A stretch of 64,000 nt of DNA. Source: Streptomyces capillispiralis (GTDB lineage Bacteria > Actinomycetota > Actinomycetes > Streptomycetales > Streptomycetaceae). Position 1 is the stretch's first letter. Each line of letters starts with the position of its first letter. This document shows, piece after piece, positions 14,761 to 23,217 of the stretch. Location of the stretch: NCBI RefSeq assembly GCF_007829875.1, contig NZ_VIWV01000001.1:5922501-5986500 (forward strand), read 5' to 3'. The notes under the pieces are model-generated. The model saw nothing but the letters and a program-made list of their open reading frames with translations, searched no databases and was not told the DNA's origin. A program made the position numbers and the translations under genes.

Positions 14761-16116
14761 GTGACCGTGAACGCTGATTCTCAAAGCGTCGCCGCTCAGG
14801 CGACCTGGCGAAACCTGCCTGCGGCGCAGCAGCCCGAGTACCCGGATGCCGAGGCTCTGCGCGATGTGATCGCCGAGCTCGAAACGTATCCCCCGCTGGT
14901 GTTCGCCGGCGAGTGCGACCAGCTGCGCGCGCGTATGGCGGCCGTTGCGCGGGGTGAGGCGTTTCTGCTCCAGGGCGGTGACTGTGCCGAGTCCTTCGAC
15001 GCGGTGTCCGCCGAGCACATCCGGGCGAAGCTGAAGACTCTCCTCCAGATGGGCGCCGTCCTCACGTACGCCGCCTCCGTGCCGGTCGTGAAGGTCGGGC
15101 GGATCGCCGGCCAGTACTCCAAGCCGCGCTCCAAGCCCACCGAGACCCGCGACGGCGTGACGCTGCCCACCTACCGGGGCGACTCCGTCAACGGCTTCGA
15201 CTTCACCGAAGCGGCCCGGATCCCGGACCCCGAGCGGCTGAAGCGCATGTACCACGCCTCGGCCTCCACGCTGAACCTGGTGCGCGCCTTCACCACCGGC
15301 GGCTACGCCGACCTGCGCCAGGTGCACGCCTGGAACCAGGACTTCGTGAAGTCGTCCCCGTCCGGCCAGCGCTACGAGCAGCTCGCCCGCGAGATCGACA
15401 ACGCGCTGCACTTCATGCACGCCTGCGGGGCCGACCCGGAGGAGTTCAAGACCGTCGAGTTCTTCTCCTCGCACGAGGCGCTGCTGCTCGACTACGAGTC
15501 CGCGCTCACCCGCGTCGACTCCCGCACGGGGCAGCTGTACGACGTCTCCGGGCACATGGTGTGGATCGGTGAGCGCACCCGGCAGCTGGACTACGCGCAC
15601 ATCGAGTTCGCCTCGAAGATCCGCAACCCGATCGGCATCAAGCTCGGCCCGAGCACCACGGCCGAGGAGGCGTTGCAGTACATCGACCGCCTCGACCCCG
15701 AGCGCGAGCCCGGCCGGCTGACCTTCATCGTCCGGATGGGCGCGGACAAGGTCCGCGACAAGCTCCCCGAGCTGGTCGAGAAGGTCACGGCCTCCGGCGC
15801 CACGGTGGCCTGGGTGACCGACCCGATGCACGGGAACACCTTCGAGGCGGCCTCCGGTCACAAGACCCGCCGCTTCGACGACGTGCTCGACGAGGTCAAG
15901 GGCTTCTTCGAGGTCCACAAGGGGCTCGGCACCCACCCGGGCGGCATCCACGTGGAGCTCACCGGTGACGACGTCACCGAGTGCGTGGGCGGCGGCGACG
16001 AGATCTTCGTCGACGACCTGCACCAGCGCTACGAGACGGCCTGCGACCCGCGGCTCAACCGCAGCCAGTCGCTGGACCTGGCGTTCCTCGTCGCGGAGAT
16101 GTACCGCGACCAGTGA
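14761..16116 (+). CDS. aroH: Class II DAHP synthase (3-deoxy-D-arabino-heptulosonate 7-phosphate synthase)
   Basis: The 451-residue enzyme condenses phosphoenolpyruvate and erythrose 4-phosphate in the first step of the shikimate pathway. Plant/Mycobacterium class II features are present: FAGECDQLRARM, LLQGGDCAESF (metal Cys), the substrate region KPRSKPTE and YRGDSVNG, WIGERTRQLDYAHIEF, KLGPSTTAEE, WVTDPMHGNT (metal His) and GGIHVELTGDDVTEC. The start is GTG directly after a -10 element, a leaderless arrangement. It is divergent from trpL-trpEG, so two chorismate-pathway entry points share one promoter region. A 15-bp hairpin closes the gene. M. tuberculosis has the orthologue (aroG, Rv2178c) in the same gene neighbourhood. 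Confidence 0.95.
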   Translation: MTVNADSQSVAAQATWRNLPAAQQPEYPDAEALRDVIAELETYPPLVFAGECDQLRARMAAVARGEAFLLQGGDCAESFDAVSAEHIRAKLKTLLQMGAVLTYAASVPVVKVGRIAGQYSKPRSKPTETRDGVTLPTYRGDSVNGFDFTEAARIPDPERLKRMYHASASTLNLVRAFTTGGYADLRQVHAWNQDFVKSSPSGQRYEQLAREIDNALHFMHACGADPEEFKTVEFFSSHEALLLDYESALTRVDSRTGQLYDVSGHMVWIGERTRQLDYAHIEFASKIRNPIGIKLGPSTTAEEALQYIDRLDPEREPGRLTFIVRMGADKVRDKLPELVEKVTASGATVAWVTDPMHGNTFEAASGHKTRRFDDVLDEVKGFFEVHKGLGTHPGGIHVELTGDDVTECVGGGDEIFVDDLHQRYETACDPRLNRSQSLDLAFLVAEMYRDQ

Positions 16117-16143
16117 CCGTTTCCGCCGCTGACCAGCGGCGAA

Positions 16144-16190
16144 GGGGGTGGGGCGCGGATCACATGGGACCGCGCCCCACCCCCCTTTTG
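16144..16190 (+). terminator. Strong intrinsic terminator after DAHP synthase
   Basis: GGGGGTGGGGCGCGG (16144-16158) and its exact complement (16170-16184) form a 15-bp stem with an 11-base loop. CC and TTTT (16187-16190) follow. Confidence 0.88.
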
Positions 16191-16213
16191 TGCCCTCGGG
16201 GCGACAGGTAAGG

Positions 16214-16232
16214 TTAGGTTAGCCTCACCGAT
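16214..16232 (+). promoter_or_regulatory. Iron box (DmdR/DtxR-type operator) before bfd
   Basis: TTAGGTTAGCCTCACCGAT matches 16 of 19 positions of the actinobacterial iron box TTAGGTTAGGCTCACCTAA. It lies 49 bases before the bfd start. Repression by the iron-loaded DtxR-family regulator (DmdR1 in Streptomyces) would switch bfd on when iron is low, when iron must be released from bacterioferritin. Confidence 0.85.
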
Positions 16233-16280
16233 TCAGGGTCGGTAGGGCATGACCCAGCACTTCGTCGGGAGGTGAACCGC

Positions 16281-16508
16281 GTGTTCGTCTGCAGCTGCTT
16301 CGGCGTGACCGAGGAACAGGTGAAGAGCCACGCGGAGGCCGGCGCGTGCACCCCTCGGCAGATCGCCTCGGCCTGCAAGGCGGGCACCGACTGCGGCGGC
16401 TGTGTGCGGCGCATCCAGGCGCTGCTCGGCCGCGGCGCCTGCCCCCGCCGGGACCTGGCCGACCGGGCGGAGCCGTCGCTCACGGCGAAGCTGCCGGAAG
16501 CCGCTTAG
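16281..16508 (+). CDS. bfd: Bacterioferritin-associated ferredoxin
   Basis: This 75-residue [2Fe-2S] protein donates electrons to bacterioferritin so that stored ferric iron is released as Fe2+. The four cluster cysteines are seen: CSC near the start and CKAGTDCGGC, where the last two Cys form CxxC about 30 residues later. GTG 16281 is chosen because GGGAGG lies eight bases upstream; the GTG at 16272 overlaps that site. It is controlled by the iron box at 16214 and is convergent with bfr, with only eight bases between stops. The C-terminal Arg-rich tail goes beyond the minimal Bfd domain. Confidence 0.9.
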   Translation: MFVCSCFGVTEEQVKSHAEAGACTPRQIASACKAGTDCGGCVRRIQALLGRGACPRRDLADRAEPSLTAKLPEAA

Positions 16509-16516
16509 CCCGGTTC

Positions 16517-17035
16517 TCAGTGCGTGGAGAAGCCGCTCGTTCCCGGGCCCGAGGCGTCGGGCTGGGACTGCTCGACGACCGTCGACAGGTACAGGGCCTC
16601 GCCCAGCTTCTCGATCAGCTCCAGCTGGGTGTCCAGGTAGTCGATGTGGTGCTCCTCGTCGGCCAGGATCGCCTCGAAGATGTTGGCCGACGTGATGTCG
16701 TTCTTGTTGCGCATGACCTCCACCCCCCGGCGCAGTCGGTCGATCGCCTCCAGTTCGATCTCCCGGTCGGCCTGGAACATCTCGGTGACCGTCTGGCCGA
16801 CCCGGACGTGGAACAACCGCTGGTAGTTCGGCAGGCCGTCGAGCAGGAGGATGCGGTCGGTGAGCACCTCGGCGTGCCGCATCTCGTCGAAGGACTCGGC
16901 GCGCGTGTACTGGGCGAGTTTCGTCCAGCCCTTGTGGTCCTGCAGCTTCGAGTGCAGGAAGTACTGGTTGATGGCCGTCAGCTCGGCGGTCAGCTGCTCG
17001 TTGAGGAATTCGATGACCTCGGGGTCGCCCTGCAT
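16517..17035 (-). CDS. bfr: Bacterioferritin
   Basis: The 172-residue subunit of the 24-mer iron store has every ferroxidase ligand in the classic places: Glu18, Glu51, His54, Glu94, Glu127 and His130. The heme-ligand Met52 is also present. The C-terminus (about 158-172, SQPDASGPGTSGF) is a disordered extension. ATG 17035 is used since AAGGAG lies eight bases upstream and the protein then begins MQGDPEVIEFLN as in other bacterioferritins. It is convergent with bfd, its electron donor. Its upstream region holds AGTAAGT repeats and a palindrome (17108-17133) but no good iron box, so it may not share bfd's regulation. Confidence 0.95.
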   Translation of the reverse strand: MQGDPEVIEFLNEQLTAELTAINQYFLHSKLQDHKGWTKLAQYTRAESFDEMRHAEVLTDRILLLDGLPNYQRLFHVRVGQTVTEMFQADREIELEAIDRLRRGVEVMRNKNDITSANIFEAILADEEHHIDYLDTQLELIEKLGEALYLSTVVEQSQPDASGPGTSGFSTH

Positions 17036-17107
17036 CGCATGGGCTCCTTCCGCGCGGGGGAACTGGCAGGTTGGGGCGCATGATTGCACCGGCGCGGAAG
17101 ATCGTCC

Positions 17108-17133
17108 AGTAAGTCTTCACTTAGTAAGTAAGT
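17108..17133. promoter_or_regulatory. AGTAAGT repeats/palindrome upstream of bfr (candidate operator)
   Basis: AGTAAGT occurs at 17108, 17123 and 17127, and ACTTAGTAAGT (17119-17129) is a perfect 5-1-5 palindrome. The block is AT-rich compared with its surroundings and lies 73-98 bases upstream of the bfr start, in the divergent gap. The binding protein is unknown. Confidence 0.4.
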
Positions 17134-17220
17134 CCATGCTTAGTCGATTTCGCACCTGATTGCCCGAATCTGTCCGGGCCCGGTTCGGGGGCATCGCCCC
17201 TGGTCTGTCAGGATGGAGGC

Positions 17221-17868
17221 ATGGGTCAGCCGGCGGAACGCGAAGCGGGGGAGCGCGCATCACAAGGAGCGGCGCGGTTCGAGCTCCCGCCGGGACAGCG
17301 CCTGCAGAAGGGCTGGCCGGTGACGCATTACGGGCCGGTGCCCAAGTTCCGGCCCGAGCGCTGGGAGTTCCGGGTCTTCGGCGCCACCGCCGACGGTGAG
17401 AAGCACTGCTGGACCCACGAGGAGTTCACGGCCCTGCCGCACACCGCCGTCGTGGCCGATCTGCACTGCGTCACCAAGTTCAGCATGGTCGGCGCCGAGT
17501 GGGGCGGGATCCCGGCGCGCACCATCGTGGACATCGCCCCGCCCGCGCCGGACGTCACCCATGTGATGGTGTGGGCGGAGTACGGCTTCAGCTCCAACCT
17601 GCGGCTGGCCGACTTCCTGTCCGAGCGGGCCCTCTTCGCCACCCACAAGGACGGCGAGCTGCTGACCGCCGAGCACGGCTTCCCGCTGCGCCTGATCGTC
17701 CCCCATCTGTACGCCTGGAAAGGACCCAAATGGGTCCGCGGCGTGGAGTACATGACCGCCGACCGCCGGGGCTTCTGGGAGGAGCGCGGCTACCACAACG
17801 TCGGCGACCCCTGGCGGGAACAGCGCTACTCCTACCAGGAGGAGCCCGGGGACGGCCCCGAGGCCTGA
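17221..17868 (+). CDS. Sulfite oxidase-like molybdopterin oxidoreductase
   Basis: The 215-residue protein is an isolated molybdopterin-binding domain of the sulfite oxidase/YedY group: GPVPKFRPERWEFRVFG, then LHCVTKFS with the molybdenum-ligand Cys, WGGIPARTIVD, EYGFSSNLRLADFL, and GFPLRLIVPHLYAWKGPKWVRGVEYM. It lacks a Tat signal and the dimerisation and heme domains of full sulfite oxidase, so it is probably cytoplasmic and reduces or oxidises a small substrate not known. ATG 17221 has GGAGG only one base away, too close for normal use; CAGGAT six bases upstream could be a -10 element, so a leaderless start is possible. Confidence 0.85.
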   Translation: MGQPAEREAGERASQGAARFELPPGQRLQKGWPVTHYGPVPKFRPERWEFRVFGATADGEKHCWTHEEFTALPHTAVVADLHCVTKFSMVGAEWGGIPARTIVDIAPPAPDVTHVMVWAEYGFSSNLRLADFLSERALFATHKDGELLTAEHGFPLRLIVPHLYAWKGPKWVRGVEYMTADRRGFWEERGYHNVGDPWREQRYSYQEEPGDGPEA

Positions 17869-17879
17869 CCGGCGGCCCC

Positions 17880-18758
17880 TCAGAGGTCCCGCAGCTTCTT
17901 CAGGCGCTCCACGTCCGCCGCGTGCCCCTCCTTGCCGCCGGGCGTCTCGATGATCAGTGGGACGCCCTCGGTCGCCGGGTGCGTCATCAGGGCCCGGAAG
18001 GGATCCTCACCGATGTGTCCGGCGCCAATGTTCGCGTGACGGTCCTTGTGTGCGCCGACCACATCCATCGAGTCATTGGCGTGGATCAGCTTCAGCCGTC
18101 CCTCACCGACCGTCTCCACCAGCAGGTCGAGCGTCTGGTGCATCCCGACCGGCCCGGTGAGGTCGTGGCCGGCCGCGAAGACATGGCAGGTGTCCAGGCA
18201 GACGCCCAGCTTCGGATGGGAGTCCAGCACCTCGAAGTACGGCCCGAAGTCCCAGGTCCGCGAGCACAGCGAGGAGCCCTGCCCGGCCGTCGACTCCAGC
18301 AGCAGGAACGGGTCGTCGTCATGGGTGAGCTCGTCCAGCAGCGGCAGCAGGTGCTCGCGCACCTGCCGCAGCGCCACCGGCCGCTCCCGCCCGCCGGTCG
18401 CGCTGCCGGTGTGCACCACCACGCCCAGCGCGCCGATCTCCCGGCCGCGCCGCAGCGAGTGCCGCAGCGACTCCACGGACCGCTCGACGGTCGCCTCTGT
18501 GTGGGACCCGAAGTTGATCAGGTACGGGGCGTGCACGTACGCCGGGATCGACGCCGCCGCGCAGGCGGCGCGGAACGCCTCGTCCTGCCGGGGGTTGCCG
18601 GCCGGTGTGGCCCAGCCCCGCGGGTTGGCGACGAAGACCTGCACGCTCTCGGCGTTCAGCTCACGGGCGTAGGACAGGCCGACGGAGTGCAGGCCGCCGG
18701 CCACGGGGACGTGGCCGCCGATCGGGTTGCGGGCGGGGCCGGACAGGTGACTCTTCAC
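17880..18758 (-). CDS. nfo: Deoxyribonuclease IV (AP endonuclease, Nfo family)
   Basis: The 292-residue enzyme should cut DNA at abasic sites in base-excision repair using three zinc ions. Family metal-ligand motifs are present: VHAPYLINFGS (His), LLLESTAGQGSSLCS (Glu), GVCLDTCHVFAAGHDL (Asp and His) and IHANDSMDVVGAHKDRHANIGAGHIG (Asp/His cluster), then IIETPG with the last Glu. The N-terminal GGHVPVAGGL segment is typical. The start is GTG 18758; the upstream site is weak, but no other in-frame start keeps the N-terminal strand. It is convergent with the oxidoreductase gene, 11 bases apart. Confidence 0.92.
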   Translation of the reverse strand: MKSHLSGPARNPIGGHVPVAGGLHSVGLSYARELNAESVQVFVANPRGWATPAGNPRQDEAFRAACAAASIPAYVHAPYLINFGSHTEATVERSVESLRHSLRRGREIGALGVVVHTGSATGGRERPVALRQVREHLLPLLDELTHDDDPFLLLESTAGQGSSLCSRTWDFGPYFEVLDSHPKLGVCLDTCHVFAAGHDLTGPVGMHQTLDLLVETVGEGRLKLIHANDSMDVVGAHKDRHANIGAGHIGEDPFRALMTHPATEGVPLIIETPGGKEGHAADVERLKKLRDL

Positions 18759-18801
18759 CCGTCAAGGGTGTCATGCGCGCCGGGCCCGCCCGTCGGCGGA
18801 C

Positions 18802-20724
18802 TCAGCGGATCTCGATGGTGATCGTCGACCCCTTGGGCGCGGTGTCGCCGCCGTCCACGGACTGGCCCTTGACGGTGTCGCCGAACAGGCCGAGCAGTCC
18901 GCGGTCCTCCTCCACCCGGAAACCGGCGGCCTCCAGCTTCTCCTTGGCCTCGTCCACGCCGTCACCGACGACGTCCGGCACCGCGATCATCTCCGGTCCC
19001 CTGGACAGGGTCAGGGTCACGGTGTCGCCCTCGGCGGCCTGGCGTCCGGCACCGGGAGACTGCCGGGCCACCCGGCCCGCGTCGTGTTCGGAATGGACCC
19101 GCTCGGTGGCGACCTTCACCTTGAGGCCGGCCTCCCGCAGCTCGGCGCGGGCGTCCTCGACGTCGTCACCGCTCACCTCGGGCACGCTCACCGGGCGGCC
19201 CTTGCTGACCGTCAGCGCCACCGCGGAGCCCGCGCGGACCTTGGTGCCCTTGCCCGGCTCCGTGGAGATCACGGAGCCCCGGGGGACCGTCCCGCTGAAC
19301 TCCCGGGTCACCATGCCGGGCTCCAGGCCCTCGTCCTCCAGCAGCGAGCGCGCGTTGTCCAGCGGATAGCCGTCGAGGTCGGGCACCCGCACGGTCCGCG
19401 GGCCCCGGGAGAGGGTCAGCGACACCGAGTCGTTGCCGCGGATGCGGGCGCCGGGCGCGGGGTCGGTGCTGATCACCGTGCCCCGCTCGACCGTGTCGCT
19501 GTAGGCCTCCTTCACCGGGCCGACGTCCAGCCCGGCGTCCGCCAGCCGGTCCCGGGCCTCGTCCTCGGTCTTCGCCAGCAGCGGCGGGACCTTGATGAAC
19601 TGGCCGGAGTTGATGTACCACACGCCGCCGCCGAGCCCGAGGACCAGCAGCACGGCCACGACGACCGCCGTCGGGCCGCGCCGCAGCGCCGTACGGCGCC
19701 GGGGCGGCAGCGGCGGCGACTGGAGCCGGCTGGTGTGGTGCGGAAAGCCGGCGCCGTCGTCCTCGTCGACGGGCAGCGGGCGGGGCATCGTCAGCCCGCG
19801 CGGGATGACGCTCGTACGGTCCTCGGCGTTGTCGTGCTCCGCCGACAGCGCCTGCGGCGGCACCGCGTCCAGCTGCTCGGCACCGAGCCGGCCGCGCCCC
19901 GCGCGGACCTGCGCGAGCAGCGCCACCGCGTCGTGCGGACGGACCTCGGGGTGGCGCGCGGTCGCCGACGCGACCAGCTCGTCCAGCTCGTACGCCAGCC
20001 CGGGCACGGCGGCCGACGGGGCCGGCACGTCGTCGTGCAGATGCTTGTAGAGCACGATCGCGGGGGAGTCGCCGTCGTGCGGCTTCTCGCCGGTCAGCAT
20101 CTCGTACAGCAGGATGCCGCAGGCGTAGACGTCCACGCGCGGGTCGGCGGTGCCGCTCTCGATCTGCTCCGGCGCCAGGTACGAGACCGTGCCGAGCACG
20201 GTGCCCGTGGTGTTCGTCACCGTGTCCACGGCGCGGACCAGTCCGAAGTCGGCGACCTTGACCCGGCCGTCGTCCCCGATCAGCACGTTCTCGGGCTTCA
20301 TGTCGCGGTGCACGAACCCGGCCCGGTGCGCCGCGCCGAGCGCGGCCAGCACCGGCTCCAGGATGTCCAGCGCGGCCCGGGGCTGGAGCGCTCCGCGCTC
20401 GCGCAGCACGTCGCGCAGGGTGCAGCCGGCGATGTACTCCATCGCCAGGTAGACGTACGCCCCGTCGGTGCCCTGGTCGAAGACCTGCACCACGTTCGGG
20501 TGGGCCAGCCGGGCGACGGACTTGGCCTCGCGGATGAACCGCTCGACGAAGGAGGCGTCGGCGGCGAGCGAGGGGTGCATCACCTTGAGCGCGAGGACGC
20601 GGTCCAGACGGGTGTCCACGGCCCGGTAGACCGTGGCCATCCCGCCGACCGCGATCCGCGCCTCGACGCGGTACCGGCCGTCGAGCACCTGCCCGACCAG
20701 AGGGTCCTGAAGGGTCGTGTCCAC
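18802..20724 (-). CDS. Ser/Thr protein kinase with four PASTA domains (PknL-like)
   Basis: The 640-residue receptor kinase has a cytoplasmic Hanks kinase domain (about 18-280: glycine loop IAVGGMATVY, Lys in LALKVMH, HRDMKPENV, DFG, APEQ), a charged linker, one membrane segment (about 357-378, AVVVAVLLVLGLGGGVWYI) and four extracellular PASTA domains (from about 385 to the end) that bind muropeptides or lipid II in this family. All catalytic residues are intact. Its neighbourhood (Rv2175c-like gene, metF, DAHP synthase, division cluster) corresponds to M. tuberculosis pknL. GTG 20724 follows TAGACT by six bases without a ribosome site, so the mRNA is probably leaderless. It may link wall status to division. 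Confidence 0.92.
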   Translation of the reverse strand: MDTTLQDPLVGQVLDGRYRVEARIAVGGMATVYRAVDTRLDRVLALKVMHPSLAADASFVERFIREAKSVARLAHPNVVQVFDQGTDGAYVYLAMEYIAGCTLRDVLRERGALQPRAALDILEPVLAALGAAHRAGFVHRDMKPENVLIGDDGRVKVADFGLVRAVDTVTNTTGTVLGTVSYLAPEQIESGTADPRVDVYACGILLYEMLTGEKPHDGDSPAIVLYKHLHDDVPAPSAAVPGLAYELDELVASATARHPEVRPHDAVALLAQVRAGRGRLGAEQLDAVPPQALSAEHDNAEDRTSVIPRGLTMPRPLPVDEDDGAGFPHHTSRLQSPPLPPRRRTALRRGPTAVVVAVLLVLGLGGGVWYINSGQFIKVPPLLAKTEDEARDRLADAGLDVGPVKEAYSDTVERGTVISTDPAPGARIRGNDSVSLTLSRGPRTVRVPDLDGYPLDNARSLLEDEGLEPGMVTREFSGTVPRGSVISTEPGKGTKVRAGSAVALTVSKGRPVSVPEVSGDDVEDARAELREAGLKVKVATERVHSEHDAGRVARQSPGAGRQAAEGDTVTLTLSRGPEMIAVPDVVGDGVDEAKEKLEAAGFRVEEDRGLLGLFGDTVKGQSVDGGDTAPKGSTITIEIR

Positions 20725-20730
20725 GCAGCG

Positions 20731-20736
20731 AGTCTA
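20731..20736 (-). promoter_or_regulatory. -10 element for leaderless PASTA kinase gene
   Basis: TAGACT on the minus strand is followed by six bases and the GTG start. Confidence 0.5.
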
Positions 20737-20822
20737 CGAGCCCCCACCGACACCCCCGACCCGTTCCACCCCCGTTGGAGCGGACCTGTGACGTGCGGGA
20801 CCGGGCGCGGCAGCGGCGGAGC

Positions 20823-21617
20823 CTAGAACGCGGGCCGCTCCGGATCCAGCACGGCCATGCCCTCCGCGGGGGAGGACGCCGTGGCGAACCACCGGCGTGG
20901 GATCCGCCCCGCCAGCCGCGCGAGCCGCCCCGCCTCCACCGCCGCCCGCATGGCGGACGCCATCAGCACCGGTTCCTGCGCCCGGGTCACCGCCGACGCC
21001 AGCATCACCCCCGCACAGCCCAGCTCCATCGCCAGCGCCGCGTCCGAGGCCGTCCCCGCGCCCGCGTCCAGGATCACCGGCACGCGCGCGTGCTCCACGA
21101 TCAGCTGGAAGTTGTGCGGGTTGCGGATGCCCAGCCCCGACCCGATCGGCGAGCCCAGCGGCATGATCGCCGCGCAGCCGGCGTCCTCCAGCTTCCGGGC
21201 CAGCACGGGATCGTCGTTGGTGTACGGCAGCACCGTGAACCCGTCGTCGACCAGCGTCTCCGCCGCCTCCAGCAGCTCGATCGGGTCCGGCAGCAGGGTC
21301 CGCTCGTCGGCGATGACCTCCAGCTTGATCAGGTCGGTGCCCAGCGCCTCGCGCGCGAGACGCGCCGTGAGCACGGCCTCCCCGGCGGTGAAGCAGCCCG
21401 CGGTGTTCGGCAGCACCCGGATGCCGAGCCGCTCCAGCACCGACAGCACGGAGCCGTGCACCGAGGGGTCCACCCGCCGCATCGCGACGGTCGTCAGCTC
21501 CGTGCCGGACGCCACCAGCGCCCGCTCCAGCACGTCGAGGCTCGGCGCCCCGCCGGTGCCCATGATCAGGCGGGACGTGAACGACGTACCGCCGAGGACG
21601 AAGGGATCGTCGGCCAT
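20823..21617 (-). CDS. thiG: Thiazole synthase
   Basis: The 264-residue enzyme forms the thiazole phosphate of thiamine from deoxyxylulose phosphate, dehydroglycine and ThiS thiocarboxylate. Family motifs: FVLGGTSFTSRLIMGTGG at the start, KLEVIADE with the Schiff-base Lys, PLGSPIGSGLGI and VPVILDAGAGTASDAALAMELGCAGVML with the phosphate site. ATG 21617 has an ideal AAGGAGG six bases upstream. It is the last gene of the thiO-thiS-thiG operon, with two bases between thiS and thiG, and is under the TPP riboswitch at 23008-23100. Confidence 0.95.
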   Translation of the reverse strand: MADDPFVLGGTSFTSRLIMGTGGAPSLDVLERALVASGTELTTVAMRRVDPSVHGSVLSVLERLGIRVLPNTAGCFTAGEAVLTARLAREALGTDLIKLEVIADERTLLPDPIELLEAAETLVDDGFTVLPYTNDDPVLARKLEDAGCAAIMPLGSPIGSGLGIRNPHNFQLIVEHARVPVILDAGAGTASDAALAMELGCAGVMLASAVTRAQEPVLMASAMRAAVEAGRLARLAGRIPRRWFATASSPAEGMAVLDPERPAF

Positions 21618-21619
21618 GG

Positions 21620-21832
21620 TCAGCCTCCTTGGACGGCGGTGAGGACTTCCACCCGGTCCCCGTCCGCGAGGGGGGTGGTGGGCCACTGCGCGCGCGGGAC
21701 GACGGTTTCGTTGAGGGCGGCGGCCACCCCCGAGGGCGCCGCGGTGAGGGACCGGACGACGTGGTCGAGGGGCGTGCCGGGCGCGAACTCCCGGGGCTCC
21801 CCGTTGACCGAGACGGTGACCGGGGCGGTCAT
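21620..21832 (-). CDS. thiS: ThiS sulfur carrier protein
   Basis: The 70-residue ubiquitin-like protein carries sulfur as a C-terminal thiocarboxylate for thiazole formation. It ends in Gly-Gly as required (LTAVQGG) and shows VSVNGEPREFA at the N-terminus. It overlaps thiO by four bases (ATGA) and is followed at once by thiG. The ThiF-type activating enzyme is not in this window. Confidence 0.93.
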   Translation of the reverse strand: MTAPVTVSVNGEPREFAPGTPLDHVVRSLTAAPSGVAAALNETVVPRAQWPTTPLADGDRVEVLTAVQGG

Positions 21833-22995
21833 GCGGGCTGCTCCGTGGGGACGGCGGCGCCGAAGCGCCGGGGGGTGAACGGACGGAATTCCTCCGGCAG
21901 TTCGCCGGTGGTCAGGGCGTGCGCCATGATGTCGCCGGTGACCGGGGTCAGCAGGACGCCGTTGCGGTAGTGGCCGGTGGCCAGCAGCAGCCCGTCGAGG
22001 CCGGTCGGACCGAGCAGCGGCGCGTTGTCGGGGGAGCCGGGGCGCAGTCCGGCCCGGATCTCGGTGAACGGCAGTTCGGTGATCCCGGGGACCAGCTCGT
22101 GGGCGTCGCGCAGCAGCTCGTACACGCCGCCCGCGGTGACCGTGGTGTCCCAGCCCATCTCCTCGCTGGTCGCGCCGATCACCAGCTCGCCGTTCTCGCG
22201 CGGCACGAGGTAGACGTGGCTGCCGCGCACCACGGCCCGTACGGTCCGGCTCAGGAAGGGACCGTGCCGCGTGGGCATCGTCAGCCGCACCACCTGCCCC
22301 TTCACGGGCCGCACGGGCGGCAGCACGTCCCGCGGGACGCCCGCGAGCCGCCCGCCGAGGCTGCCCGCGGCGAGCACCACCTGTCCGGCGGCCAGCGCGG
22401 TGCCGTCGGCGGTGACGACGCCCGTGGCCCGGTCCCCCGCGACGGTGAGCCGCTCGGCCCACGCGCGGTGGATCACGACGCCCGCCCGTTCACAGGCGGT
22501 CACCAGCGCCGCCGCCAGCCGCCGCGGATCGATCTGGTGGTCGCCGTCGACCCGCAGACCGCCGCGCACGCCCGGCGCGAGCATCGGCTCCAGCCGCCGG
22601 CACTCCCGCCCCGACAGCCACTGCGACTCCAGCCCGCACCGCTGGTGCAGGGCGTGCAGCTCCCGCAGATGGGCGCGGTCGTCGGCGTCCAGCGCCACGG
22701 CGAGCGTGCCGCAGCGGCGGTGGCCGAGGTCCTGGCCGGTCAGCTCGGACAGCTCGGCCGCGAAGCCGGGATAGCGCCGCGCGGAGGCGAGGTTCAGGCC
22801 GAGCAGGGTCTCCTCGCCGTAGTGCAGCTCGGTGACCGCGGCCAGCATCCCGGCGGCCACCAGGGCGGCGCCGCCGCCCGGTTCGGGGTCCACCACGGTC
22901 GTGGCGAGACCGCGCTGCGCGGCCCGCCAGGCCGTGACCAGTCCGATGATTCCGCCCCCGACGACGAGGACGTCCGAGGTACTCGTGGGCGACAT
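21829..22995 (-). CDS. thiO: Glycine oxidase ThiO
   Basis: The 388-residue FAD enzyme oxidises glycine to the iminoacetate used for the thiazole ring in aerobic bacteria. FAD loop DVLVVGGGIIGLVTAWRAA at 8-26, the DAO-family substrate region and a C-terminal GHYRNGVLLTPVTGDIMA motif are present. The ATG has GGGAGGGG upstream, which lies in the 3' end of the TPP riboswitch, so the riboswitch can act by hiding the ribosome site. It is the first gene of the operon. Confidence 0.93.
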   Translation of the reverse strand: MSPTSTSDVLVVGGGIIGLVTAWRAAQRGLATTVVDPEPGGGAALVAAGMLAAVTELHYGEETLLGLNLASARRYPGFAAELSELTGQDLGHRRCGTLAVALDADDRAHLRELHALHQRCGLESQWLSGRECRRLEPMLAPGVRGGLRVDGDHQIDPRRLAAALVTACERAGVVIHRAWAERLTVAGDRATGVVTADGTALAAGQVVLAAGSLGGRLAGVPRDVLPPVRPVKGQVVRLTMPTRHGPFLSRTVRAVVRGSHVYLVPRENGELVIGATSEEMGWDTTVTAGGVYELLRDAHELVPGITELPFTEIRAGLRPGSPDNAPLLGPTGLDGLLLATGHYRNGVLLTPVTGDIMAHALTTGELPEEFRPFTPRRFGAAVPTEQPA

Positions 22996-23007
22996 GGGCG
23001 TCCAGCC

Positions 23008-23100
23008 CCTCCCTTCGCCGGCATGACCCGGATCAGGTTCGTACGGTCGGAGGCCGCCAGCCTCCCTCTCAGCCCGGTGCGCCCGGGCTCCCGCGAGTGC
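23008..23100 (-). ncRNA. TPP riboswitch (THI element) before thiO
   Basis: On the minus strand the aptamer core is clear: CTGAGAGGGAGG (J2/3 side that holds the pyrimidine), then ACGAACCTGATCCGGGT and AATGCCGG-like TCATGCCGGCGAAGGGA. This is the standard THI box order. It ends in GGGAGGGG just before the thiO ATG, so TPP binding probably blocks translation start and switches thiOSG off. The exact 5' edge is approximate. Confidence 0.93.
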
Positions 23101-23205
23101 TTACGCCCGCCACCCTAGCCCTCGGCCCGCCGGCCGGGTAAGGGAGCCTCCGCGCGGCGCCCGCGTTCCTCCGGGTACCGGCTGATCGACGCGGCCCGCG
23201 GTGCC

Positions 23206-23211
23206 TATGGT
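23206..23211 (+). promoter_or_regulatory. -10 element for leaderless flavoprotein reductase gene
   Basis: TATGGT is followed by six bases and the GTG at 23218; no ribosome site is seen. Confidence 0.5.
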
Positions 23212-23217
23212 GATCGG

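Noticed and set aside
16272..16280. Earlier GTG start for bfd
   Set aside because: It overlaps the GGGAGG ribosome site that fits GTG 16281, and Bfd proteins begin right before the CxC motif.
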